Assembly (NCBI GenBank): GCA_000469685.2
Contig: LS997562.1
Span: forward strand, 31,827,715-31,891,714
Reading direction: 5' to 3'
Source of the DNA: Haemonchus contortus
Taxonomy: Eukaryota > Nematoda > Chromadorea > Rhabditida > Trichostrongylidae
Length of the DNA: 64,000 nt
Position numbers and translations under genes: made by a program
The notes under the pieces: model-generated
What the model was told of the DNA's origin: nothing
The model's database searches: none
What the model saw: the letters and a program-made list of their open reading frames with translations, nothing else
In this document: piece after piece, positions 51,201 to 62,813 of the stretch
How positions within the stretch are numbered: position 1 is the stretch's first letter
How the letters are laid out: the number at the start of each line of letters is the position of its first letter

Positions 51201-53260
51201 TGCTTGCTGATCAGACTTTACCTCTGTCATTTTTTGATGCAAAGGACCTCAGAACAAAACCAGGAATGGGCTGAATTTTGCATAAACATGACGCGCCTTA
51301 CCTTCTGAGAACATCACATGCAGACTGGGCTAGACAATAAGCTTCGTTTGGTACTAAACAGCTTGGTCGACAGTCGGGGACAGCAAGGTGGAACAAACGA
51401 TCGAAGAACCTCCAAGTTACATCCTGAGAACACAATGTTTTCACTATACATGCGACTCAAGATATGTATATTAGATTCTAAAAAGTAAGCGGTGAAAAGT
51501 TGGATCTGTTTTCAGCAAAGGATCAAGAGGTATGCAAGTGCATCCGCTGGCTCACTGTTCGAAACACTATGTGAATAAGAAAACTATCAGTCACTGACTA
51601 AACCACAAAAAATATTTGAAGGAGACTACGGAGAGAAAGAGGGCGAGTACCAAGTCAGAAGGTGTCGATGACGAAAAATCAAGCATTTCTACAATCGTTT
51701 CGGCGAGAGGTATACAATGAACCAGCAACGAGTCTCTACACTCTATGCCCCATTCATCAATAAGAAGTGATAGCAAGTCGAGAGCAAAAACAATCTGACT
51801 GTTCCATCTGAAAATAGCTGAGCATCAGCTAATCAGAAAAAGAACATTACATTATTCGCAAACACTCTCACTTGTTGATGTCTTTTTTCTTTATAGCTGT
51901 GAAGAACTTCTCGATCAAATCATTGATAAGCTTTTGGCCAGAGTCGCCTGATATCATTGATGTCTTATGCAAGTTTTTCAAAAGCACGACAGCTATGCGT
52001 AAGTAATTGCAGCTAGACCTTCCATTGCTGAGTACGACAAATGAAAAACGGTACCAGACAAGGGACCAGAGCTCTGTAAGATAAATGAATGGCGACATGA
52101 CCAGGGAAGGCAATTAGACACTGCCTTCTTCATCTAGTGATCTGAACAACGACTGATTCGATGTCCTCTCGAAAATATAAAAGACTGGTTGAATTCAAAT
52201 ATCAACGAACTTTGAAAGTGAGTATCTACAATGAAAGACGAGGATGATACCACAAATTTGGCCAACACGTTAGAAATTTCATCTTCGACCCATATTTGGG
52301 AGTTTACAAATGGTTCATGAATAATAATGAAGATAAAGTCCAGGAATACAGCGCAGTCTTCGCTCAAAAGCTGTCCTGAATGATAGTGCACTTGCGCATA
52401 TCTTAAATATCCGTTGCAACCTCAGAATGACTCCAAAGCAAAGATATCTCGGAAATTAACTGAAAAAAACTGACTGCCACAAAGCTTATTGAGCACATTG
52501 ATCGCTAACTCGAAGCAGGTCGTTTTGCAAGAAACACGGTTCTTCCCTAGCTTTTCTCCATTCTCCTTCACTTCCTGTAATACAACTAAGCTTTTCGGTG
52601 CTACCACTGAAGAAACTAGTGAAAATAAACAAGTAAATAAATAAGTAAAAAGTGCTCACTAGCAAAGCAAGAGAGCATAGGTCGGAAATTAAGGTGCTCA
52701 ATGGATATATATTAGTGTCAGCTCCACTGATGTAAAAAGACGTGCAGTTTGAAACTATTGTGACGATATCTCGTATGGCTGCCTGAAAACAATGAACATC
52801 TGCAAGGCATGATATACACTCGGAATAAAAATGGCTGTGAAAATAATATGTGGCCATGGTACCTGGGCAACGGTCTAACTTCAAAACAATGATTGCTTTA
52901 TGATAGGACAGGACAGGACAGGACAAAGCCAGGGGGTGATACCTAACGCGCCAGGACGTCTACAACCAAGCTGCTCTATATTTGCAGGTTTTCTCTTTAT
53001 AAAAAATTGACTGCTTCCTTGAAATTCTTCTGTGGTCCAGCAATTCGAATACATAAGCTGGCCGCCACACTTTCAAAAATGTCGTGTGTTCAAATGGTTC
53101 AAAATGAGAATCGCAACATGGATGCTCAGGGAGAGGAACTTACATCACGCTCGCTGACTTTCTTGATTGACTTCTCGAGTATTCCTCGAACCAGTTTTCC
53201 CAATTGAGGGAGCCCATTAAGAGCGTGATCTTCCGTGAGCGCTGATCCATTTGGAAACAT
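36383..53260 (-). CDS. atm-1: ATM-family serine/threonine kinase (PIKK), about 17 kb, many exons
   Basis: ATM senses DNA double-strand breaks and phosphorylates Ser/Thr-Gln sites of checkpoint and repair proteins in the nucleus. The first coding exon is 53144-53260 (ATG 53258-53260, 39 codons, GTAAGT donor). The N-terminal and middle parts (about 41-53 kb) are helical, HEAT-like exons whose individual frames are clear, for example around 51.6, 51.9, 50.1, 49.4, 48.3, 46.2, 45.4 and 43.9 kb. Only some boundaries were fixed: 42179-42280, 40823-40959, 40048-40175, 39885-39956, 39622-39811 and 39325-39410, the last ones in the FAT domain. Kinase and FATC exons have their own entry. The family is known from the kinase wording; ATM rather than ATR, mTOR or SMG1 rests on features such as the P-E-x-V-P-F-R-L-T-R-D segment. 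Two introns carry mariner pieces. One FAT junction near 40.3 kb could not be joined cleanly. Confidence 0.88.
37602..37900 (+). pseudogene. mariner transposase C-terminal fragment in an ATM intron
   Basis: On the strand opposite to ATM, in the intron between 37076 and 37981, the frame reads ELNDLGYEALPHPAHSLEL, ATDDHIFKHLNNFIKGR. After a frameshift comes FAKRWQKC. These correspond to the LGYEVLPHPPYSPDL, DYHxF and RWQKC stretches of mariner transposases. The DD34D Asp of PYSPDL reads Glu here, the N-terminal two thirds are absent and frames are broken, so it is a dead insertion. Confidence 0.75.
45600..46040. repeat. Intronic repeat with internal similarity and CA/GACA-rich tail
   Basis: Between two ATM exons lies a stretch with two related sub-blocks. 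One (about 45753-45843) and the next (about 45873-45965) share the order GTCCTGCCACC/GTCCTGTCACC, CATCAGTATTCCCAT/CACAAGCGTTCCCAT, CTAC..A.TTTGAA and ACGGGAAC..AGTTAT. The end runs into ACAGACAACAGACACAGACA. It encodes nothing. The layout suggests a dispersed repeat unit, duplicated once, inserted into the intron. Confidence 0.6.
50913..50945 (+). mobile_element. mariner-type terminal repeat sequence, solo end
   Basis: TAGGTTGTCGCAAAAACAATCGCGG closely resembles the terminal inverted repeats of mariner elements of the irritans type (TTAGGTTGGTGCAAAAGTAATTGCGG). It sits in an ATM intron next to a TA-rich stretch. A partner end in inverted orientation was not found; a weak direct-orientation echo (TTAGGCTGTCGCCG) lies at about 51179. 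So it is a truncated copy or MITE end. Confidence 0.6.
52906..52925. repeat. Microsatellite (GGACA)4
   Basis: Four tandem GGACA units lie in an intron near the 5' end of the ATM gene. Confidence 0.95.
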
Positions 53261-53329
53261 CTCATATCTCAATGCTCAATTATTAACAAAGGAAACTAGT
53301 CAATAAATCAATAAGCTTTAACAAGGCTA

Positions 53330-53431
53330 CTACATAATCGAAGCTGCTGAGGTATGAGAACACAAAGCTTCCATCACTACTTCCCGGATTCTAGGAAGGT
53401 TGTCTAAAACTCGCACAATTCGGAAGAGAAC
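53330..53431 (-). CDS. Possible last exon of an upstream minus-strand gene, unidentified
   Basis: After a TTGGCAG acceptor, 33 codons plus stop read in phase 0 (start VLFRIVRVLDNLPRIREVV, end SAASIM). The peptide looks like a genuine helical segment. It ends about 70 bp before the ATM start codon on the same strand, a spacing typical of nematode operons. The rest of the gene was not found upstream, so it may instead be a chance frame or part of the ATM 5' region. Confidence 0.3.
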   Translation of the reverse strand, partial: VLFRIVRVLDNLPRIREVVMEALCSHTSAASIM

Positions 53432-53466
53432 CTGCCAATGTAGCGTTTTCTTTGCTGCTTATTACA

Positions 53467-53652
53467 GAAGAAAATAGCGGAGCAATTAGAGCGAGTTTGA
53501 TTGGGAGTGATCTACAAGAAGCCGTCAGAGTTGTAGAGATACCTTCTGAAAACCTTTACCGACAGCTGGCTCGCAATCGCCTTCGCTTTTGTGTGACACC
53601 GCAAAACGCGCTGTATGACCTTTCAATCAGAGTGGTGACTGCTTCAGAATAG
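53467..53652 (+). CDS. Coding-like exon, gene unknown
   Basis: It follows a strong acceptor (TGCTTATTACAG) and runs 61 codons to a TAG. The peptide is protein-like, with ASLIGSDLQEAVRVVEIP and LARNRLRFCVTPQNALYDL, but I do not recognise it. It lies between the divergent ATM and ANKFY1 genes. Upstream exons on this strand were not found. The opposite strand is also partly open, so strand assignment is uncertain. Confidence 0.3.
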   Translation, partial: EENSGAIRASLIGSDLQEAVRVVEIPSENLYRQLARNRLRFCVTPQNALYDLSIRVVTASE

Positions 53653-54326
53653 GGATTGCCTACCGAATTCGATGGCCTGCGAATCCGAGTATATGAATAG
53701 GTGCGACAGGACCCCTGCTTAAGCGAGTCAGGGAATAGATGGATGGACTTAGAAAATCGCGTACTCCAGCACCTCGGGGATCGCATCGAATTAGATGGCC
53801 TGCGGACAAGCGGTTCATGATCTCACAGCCATCTTAGTACTAACAAAAAAGATCATCCCATCCAAAGCACTTGAGGCGTTTCGGATTGCCGCTAGGGATT
53901 CACAAAACGATATTTGTGAATCTATTGACAGTGACCTCGCGCGCTTCCTCGACCTCTGAAAACCTTATATTACAATGAGAGTGGAAAGAAGACGGCTCAT
54001 TCGGTGGCAGAATGCCAGATTCAAGCCGCCACTGGACACTTGAGGTAAATTTTCTTCGCGAAAACGGTGATTAGAATGCTTTCAGCACAACGCTAAGAGA
54101 GAACTATCAGGAGGTTGAGAGAATACTTAACTGAAAAATGGTAAAGCAGACCTAGAGATATGGAAAATTTTGACAACAGTGGAAGTTGTCAATAACGAGG
54201 ACGAACCATGAAAACTTTCAGAAATTTCAAAAAATATTCAACATGAATCTGCAATAATGGGAGGGCGGAACGCAAAATTGCGTACACAAAATTGCTAGTC
54301 GAAAAGATGACGGGAACGTGCATTTG

Positions 54327-57300
54327 ATGGGTTCTTTGAACCACCTCAATCTGCTTCGTGATGAGCATCTTGAGCTACTCAACAAATATGGAGAACTCCA
54401 ACAAAAGTACGCAACTTTGCAAAGCAAAGTTGATCCAGATCAAGTCCCGGATGCCTCTACTTTGGCTGGACAACTGTGTGCTACTATGAGAAACTTGTTC
54501 GAGAATCATACTTTCAGGTGAGTTTCGTTTATCATCAATATTTCAGTACTGTATTTAGTTCTGTTAATAATCTATTCACACTTTATCAAGGTGGAAGCAG
54601 ATATCTAAGTATAGGTTATTATCGAGCCCGTGAATAGGATGTTGTCCTTGTTTGAAGTCGAACCCACAGAGAGCTACTAATATATGCATTAGTAATTTGC
54701 TGAATCATTGTCAGTGCGTTAAGTGCTTTGCCTTCAGCGATATTGTCATCCGTGTGGATGGTCGCGAGCTCAAGTGTCATAAGTTCCTCTTAGTGGCACG
54801 AAGCAACCATTGGAATGATCTCGAATCCACCGATTCTGTGGACATTCCAGGTATCAATTTTGGTCTATAGTGAAGTTTGAATTCGATGTAGCTCGGTGAT
54901 GAGAAATGTCTTCAAAAAATTTCTTTGCTATTCCTAATATTTGAAGCGCAACCCAAAATCTCCAAGTTTTTTTTTTTGCTTTCTACCGGGATCGGTCCTA
55001 GTCTTACGAGAAATGCACGGAATCAAAAGTGTAACTCTAGTTCTTTCAGCTTAACGTCTTGCTTAACTCTGCATAAATTGAGCCCATCAAGAATCGGGCT
55101 CAGTTACGTACCGTAGTTGCTTTTTCAATATAAGCTTCTCCAGTGGGAGTGAGCTTTTATGTCCAAATGTGACGAAACATTATTTTATCCATGCCCTCCC
55201 AAATTTTTCGAAAACTGGGATTCTGTCAACAATGAGAATAAACTTTCCTGATGACTATTGTGTACTTCGATTCTTTAACCTTTCTTTCTTGCAGACACTT
55301 CATTCAAGGCTTTTGATGTTGTGTATCGATGGATGTACACTGATAGCTTACCCCGTTCGAAATTCGAGATTGGTCTCCTGCAGGAAGTGTGCCAAATCGC
55401 ATTCCGATTTCACTTCAGCGGTCTCCAATCTAGGTGGTTTCTTATAATTCCAGTTTTCTGCTACTTATTTCAGTTACTATACGTTTCGTTGATGCAAGTG
55501 AGTGATGATGAAAACCTTTCAGATGTGTTCAGCTACTGAAAATTCGTGTGGATGTAAAGAACTGTATCTCGTTATTCGATTTCGCTGACTTAGAAGGAAT
55601 AGTGGAACTACGCGATTATTGCTGCGCTGTTATTGCTGCCCACTGGAATGAGTATAAGCCGCAGCAGTTTTCCCATATGTCTGCGCCTTCACTCTTTCGT
55701 CTACTTAAGAGGTGAGGTCTTTGGTAAATTGTTACAGACTCGTGTTACTGTCGTAAGCTCATGTTGGTATTGCTTCCGGAGCTTTGAACATAAACAAATA
55801 CACAGCGCTCTAGAATTTTTCCTTGACGAACTTTTTCGGCTTTTCCAGTTCAGTATGTTATGGTAATGAAGCTTCATATTGACTTTCAACTTCTACTGAA
55901 AGCGTGGAGAAAGCTGGTGTAAAAGGTGTTGGGGATGTGGTGCTGATTTTTGCGAAACTAAGATTAGTCTAGCAATTCATGGCAGAAACTTTTTGTGTTC
56001 TGTTTTTATCAGGATACGGCTCTGATGACGGCCAACTTTCAAAAATTTTCTTTGCTGTCTGCCTCGGGCATACTTATCACCAACAACTTTCTTGCTTTCA
56101 GTAGTACTCGTATCCAATTTCGACTTTTATTCTTCTAGTTTAATTTCCTGTGTTTCTATTAGTAAATGTGCATGATAGACAGAAATATGCGCTATACTTC
56201 ATCATCGATTTCTAGAAAAGCGTATTTCTCTATTCAACAATCGGAAAGGTATATGAATAACTACTGGTTTAGGAACTCGTCTCATGTGCTCCATTCAATC
56301 GTTCAGCTCAATCGTGAAGATGTTCTTCTGTTGTACTTCATTGAAAACGAGTCCAAGGTGATGACTTTTTCTTGATCTTCTTTAACTTCTCCGGACTACT
56401 TCACTCATCACTTATAGTAAACTCTCGAAGCTGTTCAGTGTGCTTACATTATTGACGCTTGAATTTGCAATGTTTTTTGATTACTGTTTGAAAGCTCCCT
56501 CATCTTAAGCTCAATACCCGTGCATACCATCTACGGTGATTGCTCATAAAGGAGTAAAGTCCTTGACGTTGGGTTCGGCGTTTAAGACATCCAAAAACAT
56601 GTCCGAGCTTTAAATTCCTCTACAAACGGGAACTTTGACTTAGGAATTTTATCTAATCAGCGCGGCGTTTCTAAAGATCTGCACCCATTCGAGCAAAATG
56701 TGCTCTTTCTCTACATGACTGCTTTGCTCTTCATGCTGCAAACAATAGGATGCCCTACATCAAGCGTCGATTGGGTGCGTTCTTTTTGCTTAGAATAAAG
56801 TACGACTTTAGGTTCAGACCGACGTTGATGTTGTTGATGAAAAAGGATTATCCGCGTTGGAACTGGCTTTAACTTTGGGCCACATGGATATTGCTTCCCA
56901 ACTCCTGAAGAAAAACGCCAATTGTAATATCACTGATGGATCGGGCCGTTCAATTCTGATGCGAATGATAGAGAAAGGCAGGTTTGTTTTCGTTTTATGT
57001 TTGGGTCAATGCATAAAAGTGGACTCCAGTTTACATCTCTTGCTTTGAGTGACACTTAGTTTATTTCAGGTGATACCACTGCATGCGAATTCTTAGCCTC
57101 AGCTGGTGCTGATCTGAATTTCGTTCAAAGCAAAACTCAGTTCACACCGCTTCATTATGTTGCGCGTTCCGCGAATCCGGTCAGTATGGCAGAATGGGCT
57201 ATGTCGCATATCAAGGAACTGAACCTGAATGTAGTTGACGCGGGAGGAAGGTGAATTGTTTTCTTTTTAAATAAATTGTCTATAAGTCTAGTCGACGAAA

Positions 57301-60300
57301 TCTCTGCTTCAGAACAGCTCTGCTTCTGAGTGTGATGGCGAATAATCCCACTCTCGCGAAAGTTCTGCTGGAGCATGGCGCAGACACAGTGAAAGCCGAT
57401 AATGAAGGAAAATCGCCATTGTCTGTTGCTCTTTTCGATAGAAAGGATCCAGAATTGTGCAAAGAAGTAGTGAATTACGGAGGCGTGAGCGCTGTGAATC
57501 ATTGTATCGATGGGGGTGAGCTTATTATGTCTTCCGCCTGTTACTTGTCTTTTACCCGTTTCTTTTAGTCTCGTTGCTCCACATTGCCGTGAAAAATGAA
57601 GATGCCGAAATCGTACAGTTTCTTCTGGAGAATAATGCGGCAATAGATGCAGAAAATAGAGAAGCAAGTCATATACTTCCATTTTTTAAAGCATTTTTCT
57701 AGTTCGATTCAAGTGTTTCCATGAGTGTACCATCTGATGTTGCTCTTTTGCTTTAATTATCATCATTGTGGGTTGTTCGATTTTTCAGGGCGAAACACCT
57801 TTAGAAGTGGCTGTGCGTCAGAATAACCGAAACTTAGTCACTTTACTCTTGGATAGAGGTGCTCCAGTGAGGATGAACGGTTTAGGACAGACCTCTATTT
57901 TACACAAAGCAATTTCTAGCGCTCCTGACATGCTAGCCATATTCGCAGACAAGGCAAAGGGTATATTACTTTTTCATGATTAAGAGTCCCATTTATGACT
58001 AACTTTTTTCATTTTCGAACAGTGAATGAAATTCAGGTGTGGATTGGAGAACTCGAGGACTGTTGACTTACGCTCTTGATGAACAGTTATTAGACTGTGC
58101 CAAGATTTTAGTTACAGGTCGCTACTGATTTACCGCTTCATTTTATCAGTGCTTCCCTGTAGCTTTTTCTTTTTAGCGGGAGCCGATGTCGAGGAGAAAG
58201 ATACATTAGGAAACACCTTACTTGTCCAGCGGATCTTGATGTCTGACGATGCTGGAGCCGCTTTTCTTCTTGAGAATGGAGCAAAACATCTAGTCAAGTT
58301 AGTGTTTTCCCAGCGAGATTTCCTAAATAGATTATAATACAACGAGCGAATATTTAGAGACTCGTCGGGACGAAGTTGCTTGGAAATGTCGGCTTTCTAT
58401 GGTCTTATAAATACTCTACGGATCATATGTGGCCTTGGTGTAAATATTAACGAACGCACAAATGGTGGTTTCGGTTACACAGTTCTGAAACACTCCTTGA
58501 GTGAAGGTTCGTTCCACTCAGTAGTGGTTAAGGCAGTGGTACAACTTTATTCCTGTGGGACGTAGCGTTTAGTTCATGCTTCATCAGTCTTTTTTCATCA
58601 TTCTAGAAAACGCTGCTTTTGCTAGCCACGATAGAAATCTTTTTTTTGTATAATACAGCTCAAGTTGCTAGATGTGAATACGAATGAGCGGCAAACTTCT
58701 ACTGGAATCGTATACGAAGTCATGTACGACTGATGGCGTCCTAATTCTCATTTTCTTCTTCCTAGTCCATTCCTCATGCATTTCTTCTTCACTATGATGT
58801 CCGCTCGCGTGAACCATTGCCATCCTTGAAGCCACCTTTTCAAGTTCGTTGACGCATTCGTTTAGGCCATTATGAGTGCGCATCGCTTCTGGTGTCGCTT
58901 GGATGTGACCTGGAATCTAGTACTGCGGATGGACCATTTATACAGACTATGTTGCACCATTTCATTGATGTTGGTAATGAACGAGCAGCAGTTTTTCTTG
59001 TGGAAAGGTGAGAGGGGTTGGATATTCGGCTTATAGCGAAAAGGACAAAAATCAAAGTATGAATTTAGCTTTTTCCTATCATCAGAGAAAGCTATGCAAT
59101 TGATAGTTTACGGCTCAAAGCAGCCTTTTCAAAGATGTCTAAAACTGATCGGCCAAAACTTTGAACGCCTTTGCTGGTCTCTCCATGCTTACACTGCTTG
59201 TAAAGGGATATGTATTTAGTGGCTGTGATGGTGATGCTGTTCGAATATCACGTGAGCCTGACGTCGAAAAGGAGGAGGCACCCATTCACAGAGCAGTTTC
59301 TTCGAAAATGACTGCTTTAGTCAGCTCTCTCGTTAAGGCAAAAATTAATCTGGCTGTTCAGGTCAGTAAATTGATCGCAATATCTTCCTCATCGGGGTCA
59401 GCTGATTGTTTCTTTATCGTATCACGTCTTCGCCTAGGACTCACATGGTCGCACTGCATGCCACCTCGCTGTCCAACTACGTAATTCTGAAGCCCTACAC
59501 GAGTTGTTAAATGCCAGTGATGTGGAGTTCCTATCTCTACGGGACAAAATGGGACAAACTCCATTCTCACAAGCCCTTTTAATGAAAGAGCATGCGGTAG
59601 TTGGTTGCCAAAAAAACCTTGTGATCCAACTTACGACTAGTATTTCAGCTAGCTGCTGCTATTGTGGAACGGCAACCTCATGTTGCACTGCAAACGAATG
59701 GGAATGGTACGAACCTGACTTTATTATTCTCCCCTATTTGTTTATTGTGATGAAATTCTATATCTTTCTGTGTGTTTATGCGATCCCACATCAGCTCCAA
59801 ACTCTTCTGGATAAGGGGTCAGCTGGCATGTTGAAGTGTGTCAATACTTGAAATTGGGAGTTTCCAATTGAATGGCTTTTATATCGTGAGGGATCATCAA
59901 AAGACATACAGGGAGATTGCTGATCCGAAGTGAACGTTTGGAGAGGTTGCCATCGCCTTGGCCCACCCAAGTCGTAGTGGAACTACTTGATTGATGATGT
60001 CAATTTACTTTTCTGAGCTTGAAAATTAAAGGGCATTGCCGCATAAAGAATCTGGTTGAAACCAATGCGCCCGGTCAACTAAATCTGGTGCAGGAACTTT
60101 AGTGCCCCCTCTTACCTAATTCATACCCCTTTCATTTTGCGGGCCAGCGTATGTAGTTCAAGGATTTTCGTCCAGAGCACTGTGAGTACCATAAATGGGA
60201 TGAGAAGGGACGCTGGTGCAGCTTTCAATAGCCGCGTTATCTCTTTCTATTACTCTTATAAGGGCCAAAAATTTTCTTATTATACTTTGCTGACTAAATT

Positions 60301-62813
60301 TAATGATGTTGAAAGCTTGATTTACATAACTATGAATTATTCATAGCATTGCTCTGATTGTTGGGAAGAACTTGTAGGAACGTACACCTGGTGAAGTCGA
60401 TTATTAGCTTCGGAAATTTAGCCAATTACGATCGTAGACGATCATCATGGGTTGTTGTGACTGAATTTTGGAGGATTGTGATCAAATATTGACTAGCATA
60501 TTGTTGTTTACACTTGATCAACTCACTATTGTGAAGTATTTTACTTATAGGCGAGAACTTGCTCCACATATCAGTGAAGTCGAATGATTTGGAAAGCGTG
60601 CTCTTTCTTCTTAGCGCTCATACCGATGCTACACGTGTAACTACGGATGGATCACGGCGTAGTGCCCTTCACTATGCCGCTAACGTGGATAATGAATTGA
60701 TTTTACGCAACTTAGTAGGCATTTCTCTTCGTTCACTGTGACAGACCAGTTTTGCTTAAACACCGCACAGTTTTACAGTTACTAGCTGGTTGCGAGGTGG
60801 ACGTGACAGCAGCGGACGGCACCACACCTCTGCAAGTGGCCGCTCGAAACAACCGTTCTATCCATGCTGAAATTCTTCTGGAAAACAACGCGAATCCTAA
60901 CATCTTAGATGAAAGGCGAGAAAATGGTAAAGCAGTAGACATTATTACGAACTCATAGTTGTGATATATTTCGGTAGTTCATAAAAAAGGAGTTTTAGCC
61001 CTGCTGGCCGCCGTGCGCTCTGGAAGTGTAGACTGCGTGAAAGTATTCGTCTGCAGTCCAAAAGTCGACAGCCGCGCTGTAAATAAAAAGTGAATATTTT
61101 CGGTTTATATTCACTTCATTATTATATTCTCATGATAGAGATTTTCAATGTTTATCAACGAGGTACAGCTGCATAATGCGCATCGAACTTCTGTCGGGGA
61201 ACATGGTGACTTGAGAGATTATAGGGATTCGTGTGCAACTCACCCTTCAAAACGAATTAGTGTCCCATCGTTGATTAGCGTAGATGCTCGCGCCGGGCTC
61301 CATCAAGGATTTAATCTTCAGACTACTGTTGTTGCAATGGGGAGACGGGCGTTAGGAACGATTTTGGGTAGTCGATTTGCCGCACGCGGCTGTCGCGGAC
61401 CACTCATTCGCCGTTATTACAGCTCTAGCGTTCTTCATACAGCTCAATAGATATGCGGTCATCATTTTATGCATAATTCTACTATTAGTACTTTTGTTCT
61501 TGTATTTCTTACCTACTGCTGCATCCTGCTACATTCCTTCGCGCGCGACGCCCTTCTCACTGCGACGCGACCATTTCGTTCCTAACGCACCACACCCGTT
61601 GCAATGGCCTGGGCCCATTCTGTTAATTTTTTGGAATAGGCCAAGATGATGTCCATTGAACAGACGAAATGGGGAGCTGATTCCGCGGGCTATATCATAA
61701 AGATATGATAGTATGTACTCCCTGACTTAATTACTGGATTACTAATACTTTTTTTTTGATCCGGTTCTTTTAGTCATGCAGCTTTATTTCAGCGGACAGT
61801 CGGCCTTACATTTATGTGCAACATTGTCGAGTGATAAACTTCCGCCAAGGAGATCACCAGTAGAAATATGTGATCTACTCGTGAAAAGAGAGGCTCATAG
61901 GCTCTCTGAAAAAGATTTCGCTGCCTACGTTGATATGCAGGACGCCGACGGAAACACAGGTATGACTAAATAGGATGTGCTTATGTTCAGGACTGTTCGA
62001 GTGTACTAATTTTCCAGCATTACTTTTGGCATATATGGCCGGAAATGGCGACATCTGTCGCTGTTTACTTCGATATGGTGCAACAATGGGTGCACGAAAT
62101 GTTGATGGTGCGACAATGTTCACCTACGAAACTCCCACAAGATTGCTTCTATTCCGATTGCTAGGTAGGACGTTTTTCCAGTGACATATTCAAATGTTTG
62201 AGACTTTCATCTTAGCCAGTTACTCATCGGCATCAACTACAAGTCATACCTTGGTGTAACTTGGTGTTTTTCCCATTACGAGCTACCATCTCATATGGTC
62301 GAATTCAGTAATAGAAAACGATCAGTAGGATAAATAAGTTGCTCAGCAGTTGAAAGGTTTCGATCGCTTTTGGGTTATAAAATCATACCAAACAAAGGGA
62401 CGAAGTATTTCTTTTGAATTTGATAGCAATGAGGATGTTAATGGTTTTAGATTCATTAGAAAGAGAGCCGCGCTGGTCAGATGGTGACATGTGCGATTGT
62501 GGCATTCGTTTTTCAATTACGATCAGGAAACATCACTGTCGGTAAGTTCAGCTTGCTTAGTGGAGGATGTTGGCTAAATGCGGAATACCTGATATTGTTG
62601 ACCTACTTTCGTCCAGAAATAGTGGTCTTAAATACACAGAATCGGTCCGTCCATACTGAAGACAGGGTTTTCCCTTTATCTAGGCATTGCGGTCGTCTTG
62701 TGTGCTCCAAGTGCTCGGAGGTAGCCATGCCAATAGCGAAGTACGGAGAAGAGAAGAGAGTTCGAGTGTGCTCGTTATGTGCCGAAGTGCTCACAACAGG
62801 AGTGGCACGGTAA
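54327..62813 (+). CDS. ANKFY1: ANKFY1 / Rabankyrin-5 orthologue (BTB, ankyrin repeats, FYVE)
   Basis: ANKFY1 is a Rab5 effector that binds PI3P on early endosomes and acts in macropinocytosis and retromer-linked sorting. Exons: 54327-54517, 54738-54850, 55295-55433, 55533-55711, 56273-56357, 56818-56977, 57070-57250, 57313-57515, 57569-57663, 57789-57960, 58037-58117, 58177-58297, 58358-58506, 58866-59007, 59220-59361, 59438-59596, 59649-59706, 60551-60714, 60779-60926, 60999-61089, 61793-61959, 62018-62164, 62451-62541, 62684-62813. They give about 1,100 residues (human 1,169): a charged helix (1-60), BTB (about 65-150), ankyrin repeats (about 230-1030), then FYVE (about 1043-1105) with the RWSDGD, RKHHCRHCGR and RVCSLC signatures and paired Cys ligands. 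From exon 4 onward all phases agree. The junction after 55433 does not join in frame; a 24-nt microexon near 55481-55504 probably lies there. Two introns, after 56977 and 57663, begin GC. The FYVE ligands are intact, so PI3P binding is expected. Confidence 0.94.
59707..60550 (+). other. 844-bp intron of ANKFY1
   Basis: This is the largest ANKFY1 intron, with GTACG donor and TTACTTATAG acceptor. A 69-codon frame at 60137-60346 has no recognisable domain. Nothing else was seen. Confidence 0.6.

Noticed and set aside
57155..57682. 175-codon minus-strand frame
   Set aside because: It is antisense to three ANKFY1 exons whose ankyrin repeats and splice phases are clear.
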